The notes: generated from the letters alone by a model not told the origin. Positions 17,601 through 25,102 are shown, numbered from the stretch's first letter. The stretch: DNA of 46,838 bases from Bradyrhizobium sp. YR681 (GCF_000282615.1 NZ_AKIY01000251.1:1-46838), one strand, 5' to 3'. A program made the numbers and translations.

Positions 17601-18028
17601 GCCGCGCCCAGCAGCAGCGTCTCGTCGCGGCCGCGGCGGTTGAGGATGCGGTCGGTGAAGACGTGGCCGCGTTCGAGATCCGAGGCGATCTGGACCTCGT
17701 CGACGGCGAGGAAGGAGACGTCGAGGTCGCGCGGCATCGCTTCGACCGTGGAGACCCAATAGCGCGGGTTCTTCGGCTTGATCTTCTCCTCGCCGGTGAC
17801 GAGCGCGACCGCCTCGCTGCCGACCCTGGCTGCGATCTTGTTATAGACCTCGCGCGCGAGCAGGCGCAGCGGCAGGCCGATCAGCCCCGAGGGATGCGCG
17901 AGCATCCGCTCGATGGCGAGATGGGTCTTGCCGGTGTTGGTCGGCCCGAGCACCGCGGTGACGCCGGCGCCGGGGACACGACCGGAAAGGGCGCGCTCGG
18001 AAGCGAAGGGGGAGGAGGAAAAGGGCAT
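14603..18028 (-). CDS. SUV3-like DExH RNA helicase with long disordered C-terminal tail
   Basis: This 1141-aa protein has a helicase core at about residues 20-350: Walker A in GPTNTGKTHLAIE, DEVQ box in FLAVDEVQIASDLERG, motif III-like GAATMRPI, and RecA2 motifs GSLSPRTRNAQVEMFQNG, ATDAVGMGLNLDVDH and QIAGRAGRATRNGTFG. These match the mitochondrial SUV3 / alphaproteobacterial RNA helicase family. Residues about 790-960 are Ala/Glu/Pro-rich degenerate repeats (AAETPAAET type). The last 180 residues are rich in Arg/Asp/Asn/Gly (KDRNRDNKKFGGDRDKGRD), a likely RNA-binding low-complexity tail. It probably acts in RNA decay or ribosome metabolism, consistent with its coupled S4 neighbour. The gene has sometimes been mislabelled in databases, so old names should not be trusted. 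Confidence 0.9.
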   Translation of the reverse strand: MPFSSSPFASERALSGRVPGAGVTAVLGPTNTGKTHLAIERMLAHPSGLIGLPLRLLAREVYNKIAARVGSEAVALVTGEEKIKPKNPRYWVSTVEAMPRDLDVSFLAVDEVQIASDLERGHVFTDRILNRRGRDETLLLGAATMRPIIERLLPGVSMITRPRLSQLEFAGDRKITRQPRRTAIVAFSADEVYAIAELIKRQHGGAAVVLGSLSPRTRNAQVEMFQNGDVDYLVATDAVGMGLNLDVDHVAFASDRKFDGYQFRRLTPSEFAQIAGRAGRATRNGTFGTTGRCAPFEPELVNALQNHTFENVKMLQWRNSKLDFSSLGALQVSLNQSPGHEALTRAPIAEDMRVLDHAARDADVRDTAHGKAAVERLWEACQVPDYRKLSPAAHAELVTTLYGFLMQKGCIPDSWFAAQIDQADRVDGDIDTLSARIAQIRTWTFVANRPDWLRDPERWQGIAREVENKLSDALHERLTERFVDRRTSVLMRRLRENTSLNTEIGKTGEVIVEGHVIGRLDGFTFAPDAAEAGSDAKALQAAAQAVLAGEINARAEKLGNAPDDQFVLTSEGTIRWTGDAVARLSAAEEALHPRIRIISDERLTGAPREKVQARLELWLKTHIEKLLGPLFELSKAEDVTGIARGIAYQLVEALGVLERPKIASELKDLDQPSRAVLRKYGVRFGAYHIYFPGLLKPAGRALAALLWALKQDNVDLSSLSGAQHLASSGRTSFPVDKQLPRDAYRVLGYKQAGERAVRVDILERLADLIRPALAWRENAPGEKPAGAFDGRSFVVTQAMTSLTGSAGEDFASVLRALGYRMEKRAPLPVKPAAPVAETPAAETSAAETPAAEASAEAPATEDAAAPVDTTIEAAAEPVTVEDAPGMEQHDEPAHEEPALEASAEAPVTPEDAPGIAPPAEEEAAAPAEAVADAAPAETAATEAAASADAAAPVEAAATPAEPELVEVWRPGGRHEDRKPRHERHRHQRHNNNQRPQAGAEAGAAPAEGEAAPAADGEKRNERHRHGGHRRDGGRDFRKPREGGAEGAPRPEGRGDGNRRFEGKDRDNKDRNRDNKKFGGDRDKGRDNRGRDRDKGRDRQGGPSLRPYASSANPRERDRPADPNSPFAKLAALKEQLSGRKE

Positions 18029-18100
18029 CTGGGGATTAGGTAGTGGCGATTTGGGCGAATGTCAGTGCCGGATGAGGCGTGCCGGCGGCTTGTGCCAGAT

Positions 18101-18258
18101 CCGTCATCCTGAGGTGCGAGCCGCGCGGCGCGGAGCTCCGGGCGGAGAGCCTCGAAGGATGAGCGGCCCGGTCTGCCAGGCGGGCGCGTGCTCGCGGCAC
18201 CAGCCGGGCCCGTCGTCCTTCGAGGCCTCCGCTGCGCTCCGGCACCTCAGGATGACGG
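18101..18258. repeat. Intergenic palindromic repeat, CCGTCATCCTGAGGTGC family
   Basis: The outer arms CCGTCATCCTGAGGTGC and GCACCTCAGGATGACGG are exact reverse complements at the ends of a 158-bp unit. Inner arms (CTCGAAGGATGAGCGGCCCG and the CGTCCTTCGAGGC side) can pair too. Typical of dispersed rhizobial intergenic mosaic elements. Confidence 0.85.
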
Positions 18259-18581
18259 GAGGCGACACCCTGCGTGTGGGGGCGGCTTCCAAATTCCCCG
18301 CGCAACTGTCTCACTTTGCGACGCTTTTCCCGTTCTCTTTAAGCTTCGGAACGACTCTAGAACGAATCGCGGCCGAATCGCTGACTCCCCGATGAGTCCC
18401 GTTACGTTCACGCAACATGTCGCGGGGCCAGTCTTGAGCTCGCACTAGATGGAGTTTCGCCCCGCCGTACAAGCGACGATTTAAGGGCAGGTTCCTTAAA
18501 ATTGGGGACGGCGCGGAGTCGAATCAGAATGGGCAAGGAGTCAAATGGATTCCCCGATCCAGGGCGTCCCGGCTCATTTTT

Positions 18582-18606
18582 GCGAAAACAACCCCATGCA
18601 CAGTAG
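18582..18606 (-). repeat. 25-bp dispersed motif, copy 1
   Basis: An exact 25-bp match to 44669-44693. The motif starts GCGAAAACAACCCC and ends ATGCACAGTAG on the plus strand. It lies 54 bp downstream of the stop of the minus-strand DUF3108 gene; the second copy lies 46 bp downstream of a minus-strand permease stop, in the same orientation. The function is unknown; a 3'-UTR or processing element is possible. Confidence 0.7.
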
Positions 18607-18659
18607 GCATGTCGTTGAATTCGTTGAACTTCAATTCCGGCTCAGGGGCGGGCCGCAGC

Positions 18660-19544
18660 CTACTGCGTCTTGGCGACCTTCGGCGGCTGGGCCGAGGTCA
18701 GGAAGCTGGTCGCTTCCAGCATGGCGGGGCCCAGCGGCGTCGGCACTTTCAGCCAGAACGGGACCAGGATGCGCGTGCCCGCCACCGGCGCGAAGGCGAT
18801 CTCGATGTTGCGCTGGGCGGCGAGGTATTTGATCACGGGCCGGTCGGGGATGTAGCCGGCGACGGGGACGAAATAGAGCGCGCAGACCACCACCGGGCCC
18901 TTGTAGCCCTTCTCCGCCTTCACGGTCTCCATACGCTTGAAATCGAGCTTGAGGTCGTAGCGCATGCGGCCGTCGAACACGGGGGCGGCGTTGTGGCAGG
19001 CCTCCGGGGTCACGGGGTCGCCGGTGCCGGGCACGCGCAGCAGCGAGGCCGTCATCGGGTCCCAGACGCCGCGGCGATGCGCGTCGGTGACGAGGATGCG
19101 GTCGGCATCGACCGGCGGCTCCGGCACGATGCCGAACTCCTTCACATTGCCCTTGTCGAGCGTGATGTGGATCTCTTCGGTCTTCTTCGACGTCGTGGTG
19201 GAGGCCTGGTAGCCGGTCGCAACCAGCGCGCCGTTGACCACCCGGCCCTGCGAGGCGCCGGTGCCGGACCCGCCCGCGAAGGATTTCAGCAGCCCCGAGG
19301 TGCCGCCGCTGGCTGCGGCCGCGAACACGTCGTCCTGGATGTCGATATTCCAGGCGCCCTTGCCGACGGGAATGCCCGCCAGCGTCGCCTCATACTGCGC
19401 CTCGAGCTTGCCCTGCGCCGCCACGGGCTCCGCGCCCCACGCCACGACGAGCCCGCAAAGCGCCGCGAAGGCCAGCCGGCCGGCACGGGGACTGGGCAGG
19501 CCCTTGGGCAAAAATCGGGAGGATGTGGGCACGAAACAATCCAA
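18660..19544 (-). CDS. DUF3108-domain periplasmic protein
   Basis: This 294-aa protein has an N-terminal signal region (LAFAALCGLVVAWGAEPVAAQ, about 24-44) and a DUF3108 domain that starts LEAQYEATLAGIPVGKGAWN. DUF3108 proteins are predicted beta-rich envelope proteins of unknown function related to outer-membrane or lipid-handling folds. Segments such as RILVTDAHRRGVWDPMTASL and FDGRMRYDLKLDFKRM are consistent with the family. No catalytic motif is recognisable. It stands alone between two long intergenic regions. Confidence 0.85.
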   Translation of the reverse strand: MDCFVPTSSRFLPKGLPSPRAGRLAFAALCGLVVAWGAEPVAAQGKLEAQYEATLAGIPVGKGAWNIDIQDDVFAAAASGGTSGLLKSFAGGSGTGASQGRVVNGALVATGYQASTTTSKKTEEIHITLDKGNVKEFGIVPEPPVDADRILVTDAHRRGVWDPMTASLLRVPGTGDPVTPEACHNAAPVFDGRMRYDLKLDFKRMETVKAEKGYKGPVVVCALYFVPVAGYIPDRPVIKYLAAQRNIEIAFAPVAGTRILVPFWLKVPTPLGPAMLEATSFLTSAQPPKVAKTQ

Positions 19545-20106
19545 TCGGGGCGCGACGGTTGTTACTTAAGCCAAAAGCCGCGGCAAACAATGCGTCCCGG
19601 CATGTCAGCTGCGGAACTCAGACGGACTCTTCGGGCGCGATTACGCCCTTTATGTGATGGTAAGGCGCGACAATCATTGCCGTTTTGGTGATATCGGGGG
19701 TGTGTCAGGGGGCGCGCACCTCTCCCGGCCCTCTCCGCTGTCATGCCCCGCGAAAGCGGGGTATCCAGTACGGCGCGGCCTCTCTGGTCACGAACAGGCG
19801 CCTCGGCGTATTGGATCGCCCGGTCCCGGCTCCGCTCGGCTACGCCGGGCCCACAGAGGCGCTCGGCCGCCGAAGCCTCGGCGAAGGCGGCGAGCCGGGC
19901 GATGACACCTGTTATGAGGCTCGAGATCCCGGGTTCGGCGCTCCCGCGCGCCCCGGGACGACGGGCCAAAAACGGCCCGTCACCTTGACGTCCCGCCCCT
20001 TCCCCCCTATACGTCCGCCCGCTCCCTGCAAGGACAGACAATTAGCCCCCGTGGCGCCCCGGATGGCGGCCGCACTCGTTGGGGGTTCGAAACAAGGATT
20101 TGTGAC
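19545..20106. other. 562-bp intergenic region between divergent DUF3108 and rpmB genes
   Basis: The region contains the palindromic repeat near 19739-19907 and further repeat-like DNA (CCCGGGTTCGGCGCTCCCGC around 19930). The rpmB promoter and leader should lie in 19980-20106, where AAGGA precedes the ATG. I see no other gene. Confidence 0.55.
19739..19907. repeat. Intergenic palindromic repeat, TGTCATGCCCCGCGAAAGCG family
   Basis: The unit begins TGTCATGCCCCGCGAAAGCG, contains a GTATTGGATCGCCCGGTCCC segment and closes with CCGGGCGATGACAC. The outer TGTCAT / ATGACA and inner GCCCGG / CCGGGC pairs give it partial dyad symmetry. The boundaries are approximate. Confidence 0.6.
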
Positions 20107-20418
20107 ATGTCTCGCCGCTGCGAACTGACGGCCAAGGGCCCCCTCGTCGGCCACAAGGTCAGCCACTCCAACATCAAGACCAAGCGCCGCTTCCTGCCGA
20201 ACCTCGTCAACGTGACGTTCATCAGCGAAGCCCTGGAGCGCAACGTGCGCCTGCGCGTCTCGACCAACGCGGTCAAGAGCGTCGACCACAATGGCGGCCT
20301 CGACGCCTTCCTGCTCAAGGCCAAGGCCGACGTCCTGTCGCCGCGCGCCCTCGAGCTGAAGCGCGCCATCCAGAAGAAGGTCGGCCCGACGCCTGCGCCG
20401 GAGAAGAAGGCGAGCTAA
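20107..20418 (+). CDS. rpmB: 50S ribosomal protein L28
   Basis: This 103-aa L28 has the family opening SRRCELTAKGPLVGHKVSHS, followed by KTKRRFLPNLVNVTFISEAL and RLRVSTNAVKSVDHNGGLDA. The length and C-terminal extension match alphaproteobacterial L28. AAGGA stands upstream of the ATG. A rho-independent terminator follows, and the low-GC island begins in that terminator's T-tract. Confidence 0.97.
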   Translation: MSRRCELTAKGPLVGHKVSHSNIKTKRRFLPNLVNVTFISEALERNVRLRVSTNAVKSVDHNGGLDAFLLKAKADVLSPRALELKRAIQKKVGPTPAPEKKAS

Positions 20419-20467
20419 GCGAATTTTCAAATTGGGCGGGGGCTAAGTTGCGTCGCGTGGCGTAGGC

Positions 20468-20959
20468 TTAGCCAAGTAGAGTTTTGCGTTTCGGCCGGAT
20501 CGGAAGATCCGGCCGTTTTTGTTTTTGGGGGCGGGACAAAAACTGTTTGAGCTTCTTTCTTAAGGAGGAACGATCGAATGTCTCGCATTCCCAAATGACG
20601 AGACAATCCCATCCTGTAGAATGCAGTTGTTCTAGAATTTGTTTATCGCGTTCCACATTCCTCTCGAACTTTGCGCGCCAGAAGCTCTCTCTTGTCTTCG
20701 GGTTTGTAGTACGCGAGCAACCGGGGTGCCTATGCCAAAAGCAGCCGTGTACAAATACGATTTTTTGTAACCTCGGGAACACCAAATCAGGACTTCCGGG
20801 CAGACTCCTGCGATTTAGGCGAAATCTAAATCCCAATTTGTGAGCCATCGAACGCACAGCGATCTCAGGCTTCGTATTTGAACCTCTTATCCTGCCCATC
20901 AGAGCCGAGCGCGAGGGCGTTACACCATCAAGTTTCTTAGGCTTAGGTAATCGACTCAT
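20468..20959 (-). CDS. vsr: Vsr-type very short patch repair endonuclease
   Basis: This 163-aa protein has all Vsr landmarks: RSALMGRIRGSNTKPEIAVR, catalytic Asp58 in LPGSPDLVF, and the zinc/catalytic block VFVHGCFWHRHPGC (His73, Cys75, His78, Cys83). Vsr nicks DNA 5' of T:G mismatches that arise when 5-methylcytosine deaminates, and it usually accompanies a Dcm-type methyltransferase, here at 26666. Its ATG overlaps the preceding gene's stop (ATGA). The last 12-15 codons are read through the rpmB terminator (20492-20515), so the C-terminus is partly made from host flanking DNA and probably differs from relatives after LKQFL. In related restriction-modification loci a Vsr-fold enzyme has also been proposed as the restriction nuclease. 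Confidence 0.92.
   Translation of the reverse strand: MSRLPKPKKLDGVTPSRSALMGRIRGSNTKPEIAVRSMAHKLGFRFRLNRRSLPGSPDLVFPRLQKIVFVHGCFWHRHPGCSRTTNPKTRESFWRAKFERNVERDKQILEQLHSTGWDCLVIWECETFDRSSLRKKLKQFLSRPQKQKRPDLPIRPKRKTLLG
20492..20526 (+). terminator. Rho-independent terminator of rpmB
   Basis: A perfect 10-bp stem (CGGCCGGATC with GATCCGGCCG) and a GGAA loop are followed by TTTTTGTTTTT. It lies 73 bp after the rpmB stop. The opposite strand is also the 3' end of vsr. Confidence 0.93.
20522..20533 (+). repeat. 12-bp direct repeat at left edge of the island
   Basis: TTTTTGGGGGCG occurs here, at the end of the rpmB terminator T-tract, and again at 27870-27881 just past the right end of the island. 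Base composition changes sharply between the two copies. It may be a target duplication or recombination joint; the sequence is simple, so chance is not excluded. Confidence 0.5.
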
Positions 20960-21660
20960 CCAGCTGGGTACATATCGATTGGCGTCGTCGGCGACCGCAG
21001 AAGAGACATCAATGCGGGATCTGGAGACTCGACCCAGCTCTTGTAGGTCTCAAGCAATCTAAGAATTCGTCTTCTCTGATTGGCGGGATATTTTCGAATT
21101 CTATCGCGGAAGGTAGTCGTAACACGCGATTTGCGCCAGTTTTCTTGAAATACCTCCATGAGCGTGAACTCAAGAACATCCAACGGATGTGCAAGGACCG
21201 AATGCAGTCGGGGAATATCCTTAACAGCACCGGCGAACTGAATGTGCATCATAGGATGGCCAGCTTGGCCAGGATGGATATCGAAATGATAAGATGCCTC
21301 GCCGCCGCCTTCATCATTCCATCGAAGTTTGACGTTCGTTCCGCCTGCCGTCACAACAAATCTGTTGTCGCTTTGCGGATCAAGGGCTCCGCGAAAATCG
21401 AAAGACACCTCCGCCAAGAGACTTTTGGTACCAGTCGGACCATTGCGGTAGCTGGAGCTAGGCAGAGAGCAAATCGGCCCTTCGCCAACATTCGTTGTCC
21501 ATTCAAGCGTACGATTTCCGAGCTTAGCTTCCGAAGCGGCATTAGACAGCTGCGCCTCTAACGCTACCAAACGCTGATGGTTGCTGAGAAAACCTCGAGC
21601 AGCCTGCGAGAACGCTTTCAGGTCGGCACCCAAGGATTGGACATCAAACACTATCGCCAA
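20956..21660 (-). CDS. Unrecognised 234-aa island protein
   Basis: I do not recognise this family. The N-terminal 45 residues are helical with a possible coiled coil (LSNHQRLVALEAQLSNAAS). A middle beta-rich segment holds KSLLAEVSFDFRGALDP and a His-rich block SYHFDIHPGQAGHPMMHIQF (about 132-151), which could be a metal or catalytic site. A helical basic C-terminus follows (VFQENWRKSRVTTTFRDRIR). The start is a TTG after GGGGGAT; a GTG three codons later is an alternative. It begins 17 bp after the receiver-like gene and overlaps vsr (ATGA), so it belongs to the same operon. The position between the signalling pair and Vsr makes it a candidate effector or adaptor; that is inference. Confidence 0.75.
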   Translation of the reverse strand: MAIVFDVQSLGADLKAFSQAARGFLSNHQRLVALEAQLSNAASEAKLGNRTLEWTTNVGEGPICSLPSSSYRNGPTGTKSLLAEVSFDFRGALDPQSDNRFVVTAGGTNVKLRWNDEGGGEASYHFDIHPGQAGHPMMHIQFAGAVKDIPRLHSVLAHPLDVLEFTLMEVFQENWRKSRVTTTFRDRIRKYPANQRRRILRLLETYKSWVESPDPALMSLLRSPTTPIDMYPAG

Positions 21661-21677
21661 TTTTTATCCCCCAACGC

Positions 21678-22808
21678 CTAGTCATCCTCCGCAACCATCG
21701 ATGTCAAAATCGCATCGTTATCCAGATCGCACTTTTGGATCCATGGCTCCAATGCCTCTACCGGCCATCCCGGAGGCCGCAACTGCGCCGAATCATCTAT
21801 GGAAGAGATGGTTTCTTCCTGCAAATCAGGCGTCCACGTCACCACGTGCGCTGAAACAGAAAAGAACTCTTTGACTTGCGCCCCCGGCGCCAACACTTTG
21901 ATTGCGCTCGCACGGTCTCCCTGTCTTACGGCCTCCTGATCCAACTTCCAAACAAGGTAGTCGATGCCACTCTTCCACCACCGTCGGCCCATAAATTCAT
22001 CGAGAGGACCGCAATATTCCGCCTCGATTAAATCGTCCATCCAAGGTGTTTCCGCACTCGAAGATCTTATCGAACGAAAGTCCTCAACACTTACTCCTAA
22101 GGCCCAAGCTGCATGAATGTCTGAAAACAGCATACCCGGGAATGGAAGAGCACGATGACAAAGCCAACGAATAATCTGAGAGGCTCCAAACGGATCAGAA
22201 GCCTCGTCGCTAGTCTGAGAGACGGGAGGCCGAGCGGCTCTGAGTTCCAGCCTCGCCTTTTCAGTCCAGATTCGGTCACTTGGAAGGCATAGCAAGTCCT
22301 CTAGCTCAGCAAGGCTGACACCATCATCGCCGACAAGACTTGCCGCGTTGTCCGACGCCCGAACTAGCTGATCAATTCGACTTTTGGTCCCGTCGGCGCT
22401 CTTCAGCTGCACCCATTCTACGTCTAGCGCTGGCGCGATTCGAAATTCCCTGCCTACAAATGTACCCCCGAGGGGCAAGGCCGCTCCCACGGCAGGGACC
22501 TCATTTGCGAACGCCTGCTCCTCATTCGTCAGCAAAATAAGGGGTGCCAGTGCTATGGCGCCTTTTCGCGACCACGATCGCAAGTGCGCTACGAAGCTCG
22601 CCCCATCCGCTGCTTTCAAGGACAGCGGGTCCATATCAGCAAAGAACTTTTGATCCAGCAGTATCACCGAAGCCAGCGGAAGCTTCTCCGCCAATTTTTG
22701 AGCCAAGTCCTCGTCGCCCGGATCAACCACTTCAAGAGTGTGCTCCCCCGACACTAGAGGCGCCACCTCCTCTTCCGCATCATCAATGCTCAAAACAAAT
22801 CCGGTCAT
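21678..22808 (-). CDS. Receiver-like (response-regulator) protein coupled to GHKL ATPase
   Basis: The first 125 or so of 376 residues read as a two-component receiver fold: acidic pair Asp9-Asp10 (FVLSIDDAEEE), a candidate phospho-acceptor Asp52 after a hydrophobic strand (SVILLDQKF), and the switch Thr94 (PLILLTNEE). The usual conserved Lys of strand 5 is not evident, so phosphorylation may be atypical or absent. Residues about 150-376 form a domain I do not recognise, with helical and Trp-rich stretches (MGRRWWKSGIDYLVWKLDQE, PGWPVEALEPWI). There is no standard DNA-binding output domain. Its ATG overlaps the stop of the ATPase gene (ATGA), so the two are made together and probably interact, as a kinase and its receiver would. 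Confidence 0.78.
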   Translation of the reverse strand: MTGFVLSIDDAEEEVAPLVSGEHTLEVVDPGDEDLAQKLAEKLPLASVILLDQKFFADMDPLSLKAADGASFVAHLRSWSRKGAIALAPLILLTNEEQAFANEVPAVGAALPLGGTFVGREFRIAPALDVEWVQLKSADGTKSRIDQLVRASDNAASLVGDDGVSLAELEDLLCLPSDRIWTEKARLELRAARPPVSQTSDEASDPFGASQIIRWLCHRALPFPGMLFSDIHAAWALGVSVEDFRSIRSSSAETPWMDDLIEAEYCGPLDEFMGRRWWKSGIDYLVWKLDQEAVRQGDRASAIKVLAPGAQVKEFFSVSAHVVTWTPDLQEETISSIDDSAQLRPPGWPVEALEPWIQKCDLDNDAILTSMVAEDD

Positions 22809-25102
22809 TTGCTTGGCATCCTTATTTCCAAAGCCGTCGCAAAGCTTTTCGAAGGGCGGACGAACTCGATCGTCGAACCATACTCGTCAAGCAGACTTCT
22901 CGTTACAGTGAGCCCAAGCCCCATACCTTGCCCAAGAGCCTCATCGATTTCGACGGTAGTGGAACGAAAGGGCTCGAACCATCTGTTCGCGGACGACAGA
23001 TCCACAGGCTCGCCGGTATTCTCCAGCTTAAAAATGAGCTCGCCATCTCTCTTCTCCCCCGCCGCCCTGATCGCCCCTCCTGCACCGGCAAACTTGATCG
23101 CGTTGCTGAGCAAATTCGTAAAAATGGCGGAGACTTCAGCCGGAAACATCGGCGATGTGCGCAGCCCCTTGGGTATATCTACAACGAGCTCTATCCGCTG
23201 CTTCAGAATGGACGGTTGATAGAATTCCGCAACCTTCGAAAATCGCTCCAATAGATCTTGTCGAGATCGTCTTCGGCGCCCCTCGACCCCCGTCATATCG
23301 GTAAGATAGATGGCATTTCGGCGCAACCGCTCACGGATAGATCGCGCTTCGGCAGCGATTCCACTCAGCCTACGAGACAATTTCTGATCTTTTAGTTCTT
23401 TAACGATTGCGTCAAGAGCCTGAGCAACTCCCTGCGCAAGAATAGCGATTGCGTTTACCTCGTGGACAAAAGCGGCCTGCTCTAGACCCATCGAAGCGAG
23501 CACACGATACATCGTTGCTTCCGAAGCCGTCTCTTCAGAGAACTCCTTCGCCGATTGTAGGCTCTTTTCTACATTGTCTAATGTTGCCCGCGCCGCCCTG
23601 ACATCGCCTCGCGAGATAGCTGCCCTAACGTCCTTAAGTGAATCCAAGGCACTGTCTTGAAGCGAAGTAAGCAGAAACGCCGACGGCGGCGCCGAAGCGT
23701 CAGCGCGCTCAACTGCACGCTGCTGTCGAAGCTGATCGACTTTACGCGCATGCTGAACTTCTCCGCGCGCTGCCGAATTTTGGCGTATCTGCAAATCAAT
23801 TCCGAGACGCGTCATCTCTCGAATGAAGGAAAACTGCGGTCCAGGCAGGAAGCCCTCGCGGTTAACCAGGATTTTTAGGTCTTGCGCGTTCTCGCGCGTT
23901 AAGAATACAGCACCGCTAAACTGCCTATTTCCTTGCAGCACTAAACCTTCGCGATCAGTCCCCTCCGGAAGATTCCACTTCGCGTACTGACGCAAACGCC
24001 CCAGCTCGCCTTTACCGCGAGAACGGTAATCTCGATCAAGCTCAAGCCAATCATCGTAGGATGATATGTCACCGTATGGAAGCACACGGAATCCTTCGTA
24101 GTATACGCGGACACCGATAAGCGACCTTGGCCAGGCGCTGTTCTGCTTCTGAAAGATTCTCGCCTGGAAACCGACTATTGCCATAGCTTCCGGCAACTTT
24201 TTCTTCAACTTGAATGCTTCGGCGTTAGGGGTTTCCGCCAACCCAGCTTTGGTTGGGGCCACGAGTATCGTCAAGTATCTCGCATCTGCGTCGCAATCAA
24301 TTTCAATGATCCAGTTTGCGCTCTGTGGGACAGCAGCCAACTCAAGCTCATGAAGCGAAAGATCTCCAGCGAAAACGATCTCGAATCCTGCCTCCTTCCG
24401 TGCATCACGAATAGTAATCTCGGGCAGTATGCTCCGCTCCTTGATAAGTCCCGGCGGCAGCGGAGCCGTAACCAACGGAGGCGGCGTCAGGGTTGCCACC
24501 TCCTCGAAGAATGAGTTCAACGTCTGTTGGGTCCACGGCTTTCTGAGCCTGCTCAGATTCAGACGCGTTCCAGATGATCGATTGGTGAGCTCGGATCTCG
24601 GGAGTGGGTCAACCTGAATAGCGCGAGATTTGGCAACATCAGCGAGCGTTTCGAGCTTCTCGATGCGCTCCCAATCAATAGTCGCCTTCACACCGCTCCC
24701 AGCTACAAAGCTCTTGACCTTGTCGCGCCCGCGCCCATCCCACTTCCTGGAGACAACGCTCAACTGCCTTGCCAGCTTATGAGCGGCAAGCCGTCCTATG
24801 CCTTTCTCACCGGTGTATCGACGTTTGAACCATGGAGAACGTCGATCAGCCTCCGTTTTGGTCCGACCAGCGATTCGCAAGAAGCCCCGAGAAAAATCCT
24901 CCGCATCCATTCCGACGCCGTCGTCTGCAATGATAATCTCTCCCTTTTCGGGCTCAGAAAGATTCCGTCCCAAAATCTCGACCTTACTCGCGTCGGCGTC
25001 GTAAGCGTTCTTTATCAACTCAACAAGCGCGGTAGAATCTCGTCCTACCAACAATTCGCCTAGCTCACCAAACAGCTTGGTATCGACTTCAAATGTAGCC
25101 AT
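22805..25102 (-). CDS. Dual GHKL ATPase: MORC/Hsp90-like N-terminus plus histidine-kinase-like C-terminus
   Basis: This 765-aa protein carries two ATP-binding GHKL modules. The N-terminal one (about 10-200) has ELIKNAYDAD (28-37), IIIADDGVGMD (57-66) and GEKGIGRLAAHKLA (98-111), the MutL/MORC/Hsp90 type. A transducer-like middle follows (about 200-460). A helical region (about 480-640) contains AAFVHEVNAIAIL, where His547 occupies the place of a HisKA phospho-acceptor. The C-terminal HATPase (about 650-765) has LLSNAIKF (664-671), ENTG (694-697) and GQGMGLGLTV (724-733), as in true histidine kinases. GHKL ATPases of the MORC/MutL type are known in bacterial restriction-modification loci. Its neighbour is a receiver-like protein, so it may work as sensor ATPase and kinase. 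It starts 71 bp after the m6A-type methyltransferase gene. Confidence 0.85.
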   Translation of the reverse strand: MATFEVDTKLFGELGELLVGRDSTALVELIKNAYDADASKVEILGRNLSEPEKGEIIIADDGVGMDAEDFSRGFLRIAGRTKTEADRRSPWFKRRYTGEKGIGRLAAHKLARQLSVVSRKWDGRGRDKVKSFVAGSGVKATIDWERIEKLETLADVAKSRAIQVDPLPRSELTNRSSGTRLNLSRLRKPWTQQTLNSFFEEVATLTPPPLVTAPLPPGLIKERSILPEITIRDARKEAGFEIVFAGDLSLHELELAAVPQSANWIIEIDCDADARYLTILVAPTKAGLAETPNAEAFKLKKKLPEAMAIVGFQARIFQKQNSAWPRSLIGVRVYYEGFRVLPYGDISSYDDWLELDRDYRSRGKGELGRLRQYAKWNLPEGTDREGLVLQGNRQFSGAVFLTRENAQDLKILVNREGFLPGPQFSFIREMTRLGIDLQIRQNSAARGEVQHARKVDQLRQQRAVERADASAPPSAFLLTSLQDSALDSLKDVRAAISRGDVRAARATLDNVEKSLQSAKEFSEETASEATMYRVLASMGLEQAAFVHEVNAIAILAQGVAQALDAIVKELKDQKLSRRLSGIAAEARSIRERLRRNAIYLTDMTGVEGRRRRSRQDLLERFSKVAEFYQPSILKQRIELVVDIPKGLRTSPMFPAEVSAIFTNLLSNAIKFAGAGGAIRAAGEKRDGELIFKLENTGEPVDLSSANRWFEPFRSTTVEIDEALGQGMGLGLTVTRSLLDEYGSTIEFVRPSKSFATALEIRMPSK

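Larger units (their letters stand above)
18029..18659. other. 631-bp intergenic region with a long palindrome and a dispersed 25-mer
   Basis: The region lies between two minus-strand genes (DUF3108 protein and helicase). It holds the palindromic repeat at 18101-18258, a 25-bp dispersed motif at 18582-18606, and otherwise no convincing reading frame, RNA gene or terminator. The helicase promoter is expected near 18030-18100. Confidence 0.6.
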
